A DNA stretch of 64,000 nucleotides from Streptomyces orinoci (lineage in GTDB: Bacteria > Actinomycetota > Actinomycetes > Streptomycetales > Streptomycetaceae): positions 289,980-353,979 of the forward strand of contig NZ_PHNC01000007.1 of the NCBI RefSeq assembly GCF_003121295.1, read 5' to 3'. The notes under the pieces are model-generated. The model ran no database searches and was not told the origin of the DNA. It saw only the letters and a program-made list of their open reading frames with translations. The position numbers and the translations under genes are program-made. Shown piece by piece: positions 37,492-45,751 of the stretch. How positions within the stretch are numbered: position 1 is the stretch's first letter; each line of letters opens with the position of its first letter.

Positions 37492-38505
37492 GTGATCGAG
37501 CTTGAGGGGGTTCCCGAGCTGATCGACCCGGTCATGATCTGTGCCTTCGAGGGCTGGAACGACGCCGGTGACGCCGCCTCCAGCGCGGTGGCGCACCTGG
37601 ACCGGGAGTTCAAGGGAGAGGTCTTCGCCGCGCTGGACGCGGAGGACTACTACGACTTCCAGGTCAACCGGCCCACGGTCTGGCTGGACGGCGGGGTACG
37701 CAAGATCACTTGGCCCACCACCCGGCTCTCCGTGGTACGCACCGGCGGCCCGGGCGGCGCCGGCGGCCGTGACCTGGTCCTGGTCCGGGGCATCGAACCC
37801 AGCATGCGCTGGCGGTCGTTCTGCAACGAGATCCTGGGCTTCGCCCATGAACTGGGCGTGGAACTGGTGGTGATCCTGGGCTCGCTGCTCGGCGACACCC
37901 CGCACACCCGGCCGGTGCCGATCAGCGCGGTCACCTCCGACCCGGATCTGGCGCGCACCATGGGCCTGGACGAGTCCCGTTACGAGGGCCCGACCGGGAT
38001 CGTCGGCATCCTCCAGGAGGCGTGCACCCATGCCGGTGTCCCCACGGCCAGCCTGTGGGCCGCCGTGCCGCACTATGTCTCCCAGCCGCCCAACCCCAAG
38101 GCGACGCTGGCCCTCCTCAACCGCCTGGAGGACCTGATCGACCTGCGCATCCCGCAGGGCGACCTGCCGGAGGACGCCCGCGCCTGGCAGCGCGGGGTGG
38201 ACCAGCTGGCGGCGGAGGACAGCGAAGTGGCCGAGTATGTCCAGTCCTTGGAGCAGGCGCGGGACACGGCGGACCTGCCGGAGGCGTCCGGCGAGGCGAT
38301 TGCCCGCGAGTTCGAGCGCTATCTGCGCCGCCGGGACGGGCAGGCTCCGCCGCCGCCGGGCGGGCTGGCGGCGGAGCCGGGGGTGCCGGACGCTTCGCAT
38401 CTGCGCGACAGCACGAGTGGGCGCACCCGGCCGCCCAAGCCGGCGCCGCCGGCGAAGGAGGGCGACGACACGGACGAGTCCGGCCCCTCCGAGCCGGAGG
38501 ACTGA
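37492..38505 (+). CDS. PAC2 family protein (proteasome assembly chaperone-like fold)
   Basis: The 337-residue protein starts at GTG 37492 with AAGGAGG upstream. It has the PAC2 core (PVMICAFEGWNDAGDAASSA, LGSLLGDTPHTRPVPISAV, GILQEACTHAGVPTASLWAAVPHYV), about residues 10-260, then a disordered Pro/Asp-rich tail. Actinobacterial members share a fold with eukaryotic proteasome assembly chaperones, but their function is not settled. In the conserved Streptomyces order (from memory) it is next to mshC; here about 16 kb separate them. Confidence 0.9.
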   Translation: MIELEGVPELIDPVMICAFEGWNDAGDAASSAVAHLDREFKGEVFAALDAEDYYDFQVNRPTVWLDGGVRKITWPTTRLSVVRTGGPGGAGGRDLVLVRGIEPSMRWRSFCNEILGFAHELGVELVVILGSLLGDTPHTRPVPISAVTSDPDLARTMGLDESRYEGPTGIVGILQEACTHAGVPTASLWAAVPHYVSQPPNPKATLALLNRLEDLIDLRIPQGDLPEDARAWQRGVDQLAAEDSEVAEYVQSLEQARDTADLPEASGEAIAREFERYLRRRDGQAPPPPGGLAAEPGVPDASHLRDSTSGRTRPPKPAPPAKEGDDTDESGPSEPED

Positions 38506-38519
38506 CCACCGGTCCGCAC

Positions 38520-38866
38520 CCGGCGACGATTCGGCGTCTGCCGATGACCGTTGCCGTCCGGGTGCGGGCCGTATGTGGCTCATCGCGCAGTTCCCCGCGC
38601 CCCTGGAAGGGGCGCTGCGTTGCGGGCAGTCGTGCCGCAGGGCGGCACGGGTGGGCGCAACGCGACCACCGGGTCGCACCCGGAAGCGAAACCGCCTCTG
38701 CCAGCGGCCGTTGCTGTTCGGGTGCGAGCCCGCGTGAGCTGATCGCGCAGTTCCCCGCGCCCCTGAAGGGGCGCACCCGGCGACGGACTAGCATCTGCCA
38801 AAGTCCGTCGCCGGTCGGCCGCAGGCCGTGCGTGGCCGGCCGCGCAGTTCCCCGCGCCCCTGACGG
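38520..38866. repeat. Cluster of three dispersed repeats at the left edge of the accessory region
   Basis: GCGCAGTTCCCCGCGCCCCT occurs at 38585-38604, 38745-38764 and 38842-38861, each preceded by TCTGCC-containing sequence as in the 27 kb cluster. The spacings are 160 and 97 bp. The units lie between the PAC2 gene and the GH31 gene. They are not coding. Confidence 0.85.
38617..38663. repeat. Two-tier hairpin inside the repeat cluster
   Basis: Outer stem GCGTTGCG (38617-38624) with CGCAACGC (38656-38663) and inner stem CGTGCCGC (38631-38638) with GCGGCACG (38642-38649) are both perfect and separated by 6-nt internal loops on each side. It could be a terminator of the PAC2 gene or a structured RNA. 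Confidence 0.55.
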
Positions 38867-38869
38867 GGG

Positions 38870-41119
38870 CTAGCCCAGCATCACCGTGAAGGCCCGATCC
38901 GTCCTGCGGCTCGCGGTCTTGACGTGGATGACCCCGCCCCGGTCGGCGGGGTCGTACCACCAGCCCTCGGTGGCGTGATCGAAGGCGGCACGCGTCAACT
39001 GGTGCGGCAGCCTGCGGCCGTCGAGCGTGGCGAGGCGAGGCGCATGCCCGCTGTGCACCGTGAACTGGTAGGGCCGCGCCGTCTGCTGACCCTTGAAGTG
39101 GCCGTGTTCGGCGCCCACTTGGAGGAGAACCGGGCCCCCGGCCCGCGGCGCCCAGGTGGTCAGGGTCTGTTGCGCATACGCACCCCTGCGATGCTCCCGG
39201 GTCACCCCGTCGTCCTCGTAGCGGGTGAAGGAGGAACGTCCCTGCGGATAGACATCCCAGGCCAGCGGGGAGTCCGCGGTCCGGTCCCGATAGGAGCGGA
39301 TCCCCGGCCACATCGGGATATTGGCCCCGCCCCTGACGAACAGCGGCAGGGTGTCCAGCGGCGCGTGATAGCCGTTGACCGTGGTCGGCCCCTGGTATGT
39401 GCGGCCGGTCCAGTAGTCGGTCCAGGTGCCCTTGGGCAGATAGATGCCGTTACGCACCTCGGTGTCCTGGTACACCGGCGCCACCAGGAAGTAACTCCCG
39501 CTCATGAACTCATACTTGGCCGCGTCCGTCGCCGCCCTGGGGTCGTCCGGGAACTCCAGCGCCAGCGGCCGCACCGGCCCCACCCCGGTATGGGTGGCCT
39601 CTGCCGCATAGCTGTACATATACGGCAGCAGTGACTCCTTGAGCTTGAGATACTTCCGGTTGATCGAGGTGTACGGCTCTCCGTACCGATAGGGCTGCTT
39701 GTCACTGGGCGCCCAGCCGTCCATGGTCATCACGGCCGGCAGAAACGCCTTCCACTGCAGATCGCGCACATAGGTCTTGGGGCTGCCGCCGAAGATGCCG
39801 TCCACATCACCGGTGGTGTACGCCAGACCGGACATGGTCGCACCCGCATAGGTCGGAATCTGCCAGCGGATGTACTCCCACGATCCCTTCTGGTCACCGG
39901 ACCACTGCACCCCACACCGCTGGGCGCCGGACCAGCTCTCCGGGGCCCAAGTGAAGCCCCGCGCATCGCTGTTGTCCTCGATGCCCCGGTATGCGGCCTT
40001 GCAGCCGTCCAGTGCGAACTTGTACCCGTCCCCCACCCAGGCCACATCCAGCTTGGCGATCCGCTGCCCCGCCTTGACCTGGTCGGCGAGCTTTGCCAGG
40101 CCGTCCTCGGTCCACAGCCCCATCGCCATCTTGTCCTTGGCCAGGCCCTGGCCGGCCTGCGCCAGGTTCTCGTACCCGCACCCATAACCGTCGTTGACCA
40201 GCATCCAGCCACCCGGCATGTCATGGTCCACATAGCCGTCGGCGACCTTGAGCGCGTCCAGGGTGTGCCGCTCTCCCCGGTTCTTGTTGTGCAGATAGCA
40301 GTCCGAGTCGCCGATCTCCAGGCCGTACAGCGGCGGCAGGAAGGGCTTTCCGGTCAGCCGGGTGTACTGCCCGATGACGTCCTTCATCGACTTCCCCGCG
40401 AAGTAGTAGGCGTCGAACCGCCGTTCCTTCTCGCTGGTCGTCACCGGATCACCGAACCGATAGGTCCCCGGCGCATAGGTGTTCCGGTAGACGCCGTACC
40501 CGGCCGAGGAGAGGTAGAACGGCACCGAGTTGGGGTGCCCTCCGTCGTCCCAGTTGTAATCGACCCCCACCTCGACGGTCTTCCCCCGGTGCGAGGTGTT
40601 GCCCCGCCCGTTCTGCATCCCCGCGCCATAGAACTGCTCATCGGCGCCCCGTGCCAGGGTCTGGGTGGTCTGCTCCTTGTCCCAGCTCAGCCCCTTGGTC
40701 TCGGCCCATATACGGTGGCCGTCCGCCCGGTGGAGGGCGAACCGCAGCGGCTTCTTGTACACCCGCAAGGTCACTTCGGCGGTGCTCAGTTCATAGCGGT
40801 CGCGCTTCTCCCGCCACCAGGTGCGCGGCGCGGCGCCCTGCGGCAGCACGATGTCCTTCCCCGCCGGGTCGGCGTATGTCCCGTCCGGCGCCAGCTCCAG
40901 CCGGAACGTCTCCGCACCGGTGAACGAGACCCGGGCCTCGGCCTCCCCGGCCCGTATCCGGTAGACGGATCCACGAGCGGTGAAACCGGTGACGTCCCCC
41001 ACCGTGGTCGCCCCGTCCCCATGCGCACTCCCCACGGGCCCGGCCAGCGCCGCGACCAGCCCCAGCACGGCGCCGGTGACCAAGGTTCTCAACCGAGTTG
41101 CTTTCCTTGGTTTCCTCAT
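38870..41119 (-). CDS. Secreted glycoside hydrolase family 31 protein
   Basis: The 749-residue protein starts MRKPRKATRLRTLVTGAVLG with a signal peptide (cleavage near residue 32, after AHG). It has the GH31 arrangement: an N-terminal beta-sandwich (about 40-240), then a (beta/alpha)8 barrel with probable nucleophile Asp in LDVAWVGDGY (about 351) and acid/base Asp in WSGDQKGSWEY (about 408), then C-terminal beta domains (from about 590). It likely cleaves alpha-linked glucans or xyloglucosides outside the cell. It begins the accessory segment. Confidence 0.88.
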   Translation of the reverse strand: MRKPRKATRLRTLVTGAVLGLVAALAGPVGSAHGDGATTVGDVTGFTARGSVYRIRAGEAEARVSFTGAETFRLELAPDGTYADPAGKDIVLPQGAAPRTWWREKRDRYELSTAEVTLRVYKKPLRFALHRADGHRIWAETKGLSWDKEQTTQTLARGADEQFYGAGMQNGRGNTSHRGKTVEVGVDYNWDDGGHPNSVPFYLSSAGYGVYRNTYAPGTYRFGDPVTTSEKERRFDAYYFAGKSMKDVIGQYTRLTGKPFLPPLYGLEIGDSDCYLHNKNRGERHTLDALKVADGYVDHDMPGGWMLVNDGYGCGYENLAQAGQGLAKDKMAMGLWTEDGLAKLADQVKAGQRIAKLDVAWVGDGYKFALDGCKAAYRGIEDNSDARGFTWAPESWSGAQRCGVQWSGDQKGSWEYIRWQIPTYAGATMSGLAYTTGDVDGIFGGSPKTYVRDLQWKAFLPAVMTMDGWAPSDKQPYRYGEPYTSINRKYLKLKESLLPYMYSYAAEATHTGVGPVRPLALEFPDDPRAATDAAKYEFMSGSYFLVAPVYQDTEVRNGIYLPKGTWTDYWTGRTYQGPTTVNGYHAPLDTLPLFVRGGANIPMWPGIRSYRDRTADSPLAWDVYPQGRSSFTRYEDDGVTREHRRGAYAQQTLTTWAPRAGGPVLLQVGAEHGHFKGQQTARPYQFTVHSGHAPRLATLDGRRLPHQLTRAAFDHATEGWWYDPADRGGVIHVKTASRRTDRAFTVMLG

Positions 41120-41195
41120 GCGGCGTGCTTAGCGCCCGCGACGGATGGGGGGCCATGGACAGGTGTTGCGGACTCCTGGACTTCTCGGGTCCGGT

Positions 41196-41459
41196 TCAGA
41201 CCATCGCCTCATGGACGAAGCACCACCGCCAGTCCTCACCGGGCTCGAAGGAGCGGATAATGGGATGCTCCTCCGCATGGGCATGCGCCCTGGCATGCCG
41301 GTTCGGCGAGGAGTCACAGCACCCGACATGCCCGCAGGTGAGGCACAGCCGCAGATGCACCCAGCTGGAGCCGATCCGCAGACAGTCCTCGCAGCCCTGC
41401 GGGGTGCGGGGCGTCACCGGCCGCACCAGGGCGAGATGGGGATCTTGGGAAGTGGACAT
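41196..41459 (-). CDS. UBP-type zinc finger protein
   Basis: The 87-residue protein from ATG 41459 (GGGGAGG upstream) is a single ZnF-UBP domain. Metal ligands appear in GCEDCLRIGSSWVHLRLCLTCG, GCCDSSPNRHARAHA and EEHPIIRSF, followed by W and H in DWRWCFVHEAMV. In eukaryotes this fold binds the free C-terminal Gly-Gly of ubiquitin; in bacteria its role is not established. The slightly longer start at 41483 lacks a good ribosome site. Confidence 0.88.
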   Translation of the reverse strand: MSTSQDPHLALVRPVTPRTPQGCEDCLRIGSSWVHLRLCLTCGHVGCCDSSPNRHARAHAHAEEHPIIRSFEPGEDWRWCFVHEAMV

Positions 41460-41895
41460 TTTTGCCTCCCCTGGGGTGCGCACGCTTCCAGGCTGACACC
41501 GCCACCCCTGATGTCAAACGCTGACGGCCGCGAAGCGATCCCCTGCGGGTGCGCCCGTCCGTACCTGATCAGCAGCCCCGTCCAAGAGCCCCCAACACCG
41601 TCGGCGAGCGGCCGTTCTCGGGACACAGTTGGAGCTGCCGGTGCAGACCGTAGCCGACGGCCCTTGGAGCGCCCCATCGCCGACTGGCCGCCCGGCCGCC
41701 CCGCGTCCCTGACCAAGGTGCACCGTGCAACCGTGGCGGAAAACCTTTGCGCCGCCAGCCGATTTCGCCACGGTTTCCCGACTGGGAGTGCGTCGCAGGC
41801 ACGCAACGCCGCCAGCGATCAGAGGTTGACCGCCGCCGGACCCTGCAGCGGGGCAAGGGGCACGAAACGCAGGAGCCGCATGCGCCAAGTCGCGC
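41460..41895. other. Intergenic region with an inverted repeat, no gene seen
   Basis: These 436 bp hold no ORF with Streptomyces-like coding bias. AACCGTGGCG (41729-41738) and CGCCACGGTT (41766-41775) form a perfect 10-bp inverted repeat with A and T tracts on the loop side, roughly 120 bp beyond the GntR gene stop. Confidence 0.4.
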
Positions 41896-42672
41896 TTATA
41901 CCGCCGTTCCACCCTGCCGGTCGATCGGGATCTCATAGGCGATCTCCCAACGCACGTCCGGCACCACGATGTTGGCCGTCTCGACCGGGCGGCCTTCCGT
42001 GTCGAAGTAGGTGCGCTCGATCTCGGTGACGAGGTCCCCCAGGCTGATGCCCAGCAGGTTGGCCTGTGCCTGGGTGGCGCGGGCCGGGCGCGGGATCTCG
42101 ACCGCCGTTTCGATGACGACGCCGATGGAGCGCATGCGCTCCACGACGCCCCGGCCCGCGAACGGCCCGAGTTCCGGGAGCACCACGGGAGTGTCACCGG
42201 TGATGGCCATCGGCTCCCAGCTTTCGGAGAGCTGTACCGGTTGGCCGTCCGCCAGGAACTCGTACACGGTCCGGACGCAGAGGTCGCCCGGCTCAATGGC
42301 GAGCCGTTGCGCGATCGGCTCCGGCGCCGGGACCCGTGCTTCCGAGTGCGATTCCCAGGAACCGCGCCGGCCTTGCTCGTTCATGTCGGAACGGAACGGG
42401 GAGTCCTGGCGCCACTCGCGATGGCGGGAACGAACCATGCGCAGGCGCTCGCGCGGGGCACGGACATCGGTGCCCGATCCGGCGCGCCCCTCCAACAGTC
42501 CTTCGATGATCAGGCGTTCCTGAGCCTTCTGCAGAACGTTGGGGCCTACGCCGTAGTCCAGGGCCAGTTGAGCCCGGGAGGGCAGTCGTTCGCCCACGGT
42601 CCACTCACCCGCGCCGATCCGGCGGCGCAGGTCATCGGCGACCCGCAGATAGGGCGGTTGTCCAGCGGCCAT
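41896..42672 (-). CDS. GntR-family regulator with UTRA domain
   Basis: The 258-residue protein (from ATG 42672; a longer start at 42693 is possible) has a winged HTH (about 5-65, PYLRVADDLRRRIGAGEWTVGERLPSR) and a UTRA effector domain (about 95-250) of the HutC type. Its divergent neighbours are two small genes. Two TGCATTAG sites lie between them. Such GntR cassettes are common on Streptomyces integrative elements, but no integrase is visible here. Confidence 0.88.
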   Translation of the reverse strand: MAAGQPPYLRVADDLRRRIGAGEWTVGERLPSRAQLALDYGVGPNVLQKAQERLIIEGLLEGRAGSGTDVRAPRERLRMVRSRHREWRQDSPFRSDMNEQGRRGSWESHSEARVPAPEPIAQRLAIEPGDLCVRTVYEFLADGQPVQLSESWEPMAITGDTPVVLPELGPFAGRGVVERMRSIGVVIETAVEIPRPARATQAQANLLGISLGDLVTEIERTYFDTEGRPVETANIVVPDVRWEIAYEIPIDRQGGTAV

Positions 42673-42712
42673 GAGCTCTCTTCGTGCTGCCATCGGGCGG
42701 GAAGCGGCGGCA

Positions 42713-42751
42713 TTGACAACCTAGTGCATTAGCTGGATTCAAATGCATTAG
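42713..42751. promoter_or_regulatory. Divergent promoter and GntR-type operator pair
   Basis: TTGACA (42713-42718) is a consensus -35 for the plus-strand cassette. TGCATTAG occurs at 42725-42732 and 42744-42751, 19 bp apart (about two helical turns). The first is part of CTAGTGCATTAG, a near-palindrome typical of GntR operators. Confidence 0.6.
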
Positions 42752-42790
42752 AAATACTCAGCGCGATCAACTGCTTACCCCGGGGCACCT

Positions 42791-43036
42791 GTGCGCACCG
42801 CAAAAGCCCAGGCCGTGGCACTGGCCGCCCGGTTCGCCGCGGCGACCGGCCAGGAGCCGCGCACCGAGGAGGGCACCGACCGGATCCGGGTGGAGGTCGA
42901 TCTGCCGTCGGCGTTGAGCGATCCGGCGCGCCGCATCGTTCTCGCCGGGCTGGCCGCCGCCGACAGATATGGACACGACTTCACCGGGCATGGCGCGGTC
43001 GTCTGGGCCGAACCGGACCTGAGGAGGGCTACTTGA
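42791..43036 (+). CDS. Small hypothetical protein of the GntR cassette
   Basis: The 81-residue protein starts at GTG 42791 (VRTAKAQAVALAARFAAATG) and has no signal or membrane segment. A central VEVDLPSALSDPARRIVLAGLAAADRYGHD suggests a small alpha/beta fold. Its stop overlaps the TTG start of the next gene (TTGA), indicating translational coupling. Similar short proteins accompany GntR regulators on actinobacterial elements; no function is known. Confidence 0.7.
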   Translation: MRTAKAQAVALAARFAAATGQEPRTEEGTDRIRVEVDLPSALSDPARRIVLAGLAAADRYGHDFTGHGAVVWAEPDLRRAT

Positions 43037-43461
43037 CCACCCCGGAATTCACGCACTGGCTGACGCCGGCGGCGTCCGATCCGCACACGGCGCTGAAGTG
43101 CCGGCAAGCGGGCGAGACCGCCACACTGCTGGTGGGCCGCCAATGGGACCTGGTGCAGCCGGAGTTCACGCTGGCCACCGCCGCGATCAGCCAACTCAAG
43201 GCGAGGGAGCGGCACATCGGGCCGTACCTGATGGGCGGCACCGAACGAGCCATGTGGTGGCCGCTCCCGCTCCGTACCGCGCACCGGCTCTCCGGTGTGC
43301 CCGGTGCCGTCGTACGCCCGCATGGCTCGGAGTTGTTCGTGCCGCCGCCCGGCAAGTACCTGGGCGACCGCGTCTGGCTCATCCGGGAGCCGTACACACT
43401 CACGGACGCGGACGAGCTGCGTACCGCGGTGTGCGCGGCGCGGGATGGGAGCCGGGTGTGA
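43033..43461 (+). CDS. Hypothetical protein, weakly prim-pol-like
   Basis: The 142-residue protein starts at TTG 43033, with GAGGAGG 6 nt upstream, overlapping the previous stop. The pattern of short strands with GRQWDLVQPE, LPLRTAHRLSGVPGAVVRPHGSELFVPP and LIREPYTLTDADEL recalls the N-terminal region of bifunctional primase/polymerase proteins, but the catalytic acids are absent. The assignment is weak. Confidence 0.68.
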   Translation: MTTPEFTHWLTPAASDPHTALKCRQAGETATLLVGRQWDLVQPEFTLATAAISQLKARERHIGPYLMGGTERAMWWPLPLRTAHRLSGVPGAVVRPHGSELFVPPPGKYLGDRVWLIREPYTLTDADELRTAVCAARDGSRV

Positions 43462-43552
43462 CGGGGCTCCACCGCACCGGCGATGGGTACGGGCCGTCGC
43501 CGGGCACGCCCACGCCGCGGAGCAGCCCCGCACCGCTCGGGGCGAGCGCCGG

Positions 43553-44380
43553 TCAGGGACCGGGAGTGCCGACCGGCGAACACTCCTGCTGGTTTTCACT
43601 GGGGATGGTTCCGCAGATGGTCACCGTCTCCGGCGGGTCCTCGGAGGTGACGGCCAGCATCCGGGTGTAGGTGTCGGTCCCCACCCTGATCCGGGCGTCC
43701 TCGTTCCGGCCCCGCTTGTCCTTGATCTCCACGCCGTCGCCGACGGTGCCGTTCTCGATGCGCCCCCAGACCGCCTGACAGGACGGGCTGTAGCGCAGCT
43801 GGATCTGGAGCCCGCGCAGCCACGTCTGACGGACCGTCTCCCCGTCCAAGTGGCAGTCCATGGCCTGCGGTTCACGGGAGAGGCACAGGTCGCTCTTACA
43901 ACCCACCTTGACAGTCCCGGCGACCGGGGCGGCCGCCGCGGAGGCATGCCCGCTCCCATGGTCCGTGAGAAGCAGTGTGGCGGCACTGCCGGCCGCCGCG
44001 CCCAGCCCGAGGTAGCCCAGGGCCAGCAGACGGTGCCGCCAACCATGCGGCCACCGTGGCCGTTTCACGGGCTCCGGTGCGTCCAGGGCAGGTGCCGGCC
44101 CGGTCTCCGCCGTGGCGCGCTGCCACAGGTCCCGCAGCGCGGCGGGGTCCTCCCCGGCGACGGTGGCGAGCTGCTCGACGGCGATCTCGGTCGGCATCTG
44201 CTTGCCGTTGAGGAACCGCTCCCAGGACGAGCTGCTGTAGTTGGTCCGCTCCGCCAGCCGCCCATAGCTGAGGTTCGAGGCCTCCTTGATCCGCCGCATC
44301 TCCGCCAGGAGCCGGTCCCTTGGAGCCGGGTCCTCGCCCGTGCCCCGTCTCCCGCCCTTGATCCGCTCTGCACCGCGCAT
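43553..44380 (-). CDS. HTH-XRE membrane protein with DUF2690-like extracellular domain
   Basis: The 275-residue protein from ATG 44380 has an N-terminal XRE-type HTH (about 20-75, LLAEMRRIKEASNLSYGRLAERT). A Pro-rich linker, one membrane helix (about 120-140) and a C-terminal Cys-containing domain (about 155-270, DLCLSREPQAMDCHLDG) follow, resembling DUF2690. The topology puts a DNA-binding head inside and a Cys-rich domain outside, suggesting a one-component surface sensor. Upstream in-frame sequence is noncoding. Confidence 0.8.
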   Translation of the reverse strand: MRGAERIKGGRRGTGEDPAPRDRLLAEMRRIKEASNLSYGRLAERTNYSSSSWERFLNGKQMPTEIAVEQLATVAGEDPAALRDLWQRATAETGPAPALDAPEPVKRPRWPHGWRHRLLALGYLGLGAAAGSAATLLLTDHGSGHASAAAAPVAGTVKVGCKSDLCLSREPQAMDCHLDGETVRQTWLRGLQIQLRYSPSCQAVWGRIENGTVGDGVEIKDKRGRNEDARIRVGTDTYTRMLAVTSEDPPETVTICGTIPSENQQECSPVGTPGP

Positions 44381-45171
44381 GCGGCGCACCCCCTCTTGCC
44401 ATCGTCCTACTGAAGCGTACCGAGTATGCACGGGAACCCCGGAGGTCTCATGCTTGCCCTGAGGCGGATGCAGCGCGAATTGCCGCCACGACGGGCACGG
44501 CCGGCCGCGGCCTTCGCCGGTGGAAATTCCGCCCCGTGGCCACGGCCACAACCGCCGGGCGCCGCAATGCGCATTTGCGTCGGGGCGATCCAGGGCGGGG
44601 AATCCCAAGTCAGAGGAATCCGCCTGGAAGAACAACGACCCGCCGTTGTCAACGGGTAAAGGGGCCGGGAGTTCAGCGGATTGCCCGCGGGTCCGGCTGC
44701 CGGTGCGGTGCGTGTGATGCGCCGGTGAGCATCGGTCATTCGTCCGGCAGGCTCAAGCCCCTCGGCGGAGGCGATGGCACGTTAGCGAACCGGAAGAGCT
44801 CACCAAGATTTCGTCCCCAGTCGGTCCTCGTCCGCTCCGGGAACCGAATATGGCGCCCGGGGATACCGAGATGCCCACTACCCGTTCTTCGGCCGCGGTG
44901 ACGCCGGTTCCCCCACCCCCAATGGCAATCAGTTGGTTCGGCTTCCATCCCCTCCGGTGACGGTCCAGCCGCGGCCGACCAACACCGTCGGCGGTCGCGC
45001 CAGTTGCCTCCCCAGCCGTCCCGGCCGGTCCCGGGACGCCTCAGGGACGCCCGGGACACCGGCAACCGCGGGACACGGGGTTAGCGTGCGGTGACCTTCG
45101 ATCCGGAGAGAGCCCATGCCCGCCGTCAGGGCGCACCGGTGTTCTCCGGCCAGTCCCGAAAGGAATCCCCT
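44381..45171. other. Gene-poor region of about 790 bp
   Basis: Several short ORFs exist on both strands, but none has a convincing ribosome site, codon bias or recognisable fold. The segment probably holds promoters for the flanking HTH gene and the secreted inhibitor gene. No repeat or RNA structure was recognised. Confidence 0.4.
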
Positions 45172-45681
45172 GTGCCCACCATGACCGTCAAACGCCGTGC
45201 CCGTATTGCCGCCGCCCTCACCGGCGCCGTGGCTGCCGTGGCACTGTCCTTCGGGGGCCCCGCGTACGCCGAGAACGACCCGACCGTGGCGATTGACTCC
45301 AATAATTCCGACAGCATCGAGTCGCCGGCAGCGTGCGACGGGCATTCGGATGACTTCCGATTCCGCTTCTACTACCACTCCAATTACCAGGGCGCATGGG
45401 TGAACGTCGGCCATCCCGTCTACGACCTCACGTCCCTCGACTTCGGCGTCGGCCACACCGCCCCGCCGCTCCGTTTCTGCCCCGGCACGGGCGACGGGAG
45501 CGGGCAGCAGGCCGCCAACAACTCGGCTTCTGTCTACAACTGGTACGACGGCTACTGCGCCAACGTCTATTACAGCGCTGGTTACCGGGGTCCTGTGGAT
45601 CACTTTGGGCCGAGCAGTGGCGGCAACCTGTCCGGCACTCTCAACAACAACAACAGGTCCATCAACTTCACCCACTGCTGA
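45172..45681 (+). CDS. Secreted peptidase inhibitor I36-like protein
   Basis: From GTG 45172, with AAAGGAA upstream, the 169-residue protein has a Sec-type signal peptide ending GGPAYA (about residue 37). The mature part has four Cys and a beta/gamma-crystallin-like pattern (YYHSNYQGAWVNVG, NNSASVYNWYDGYCANVYYS, GPVDHFGP, LNNNNRSINF). This resembles the I36 family of Streptomyces metalloprotease inhibitors. It would act outside the cell, perhaps protecting against its own or a rival's proteases. An ATG at 45181 is an alternative but is too far from the ribosome site. Confidence 0.75.
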   Translation: MPTMTVKRRARIAAALTGAVAAVALSFGGPAYAENDPTVAIDSNNSDSIESPAACDGHSDDFRFRFYYHSNYQGAWVNVGHPVYDLTSLDFGVGHTAPPLRFCPGTGDGSGQQAANNSASVYNWYDGYCANVYYSAGYRGPVDHFGPSSGGNLSGTLNNNNRSINFTHC

Positions 45682-45751
45682 TGACCGCTGCCCGGGTCCC
45701 GGCCGGCCCTGCCGGGATCCGGGCCCGGGTGCGCACAACGAGGAACGACGC

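Noticed and set aside
41896..43461. Complete integrative element around the GntR cassette
   Set aside because: No integrase, excisionase, replication, transfer gene, tRNA or attachment-site repeat was found.
44381..45171. Short ORFs such as 44426-44659 in the gene-poor gap
   Set aside because: They lack ribosome sites, hydrophobic segments or known motifs, and overlapping ORFs exist in several frames.
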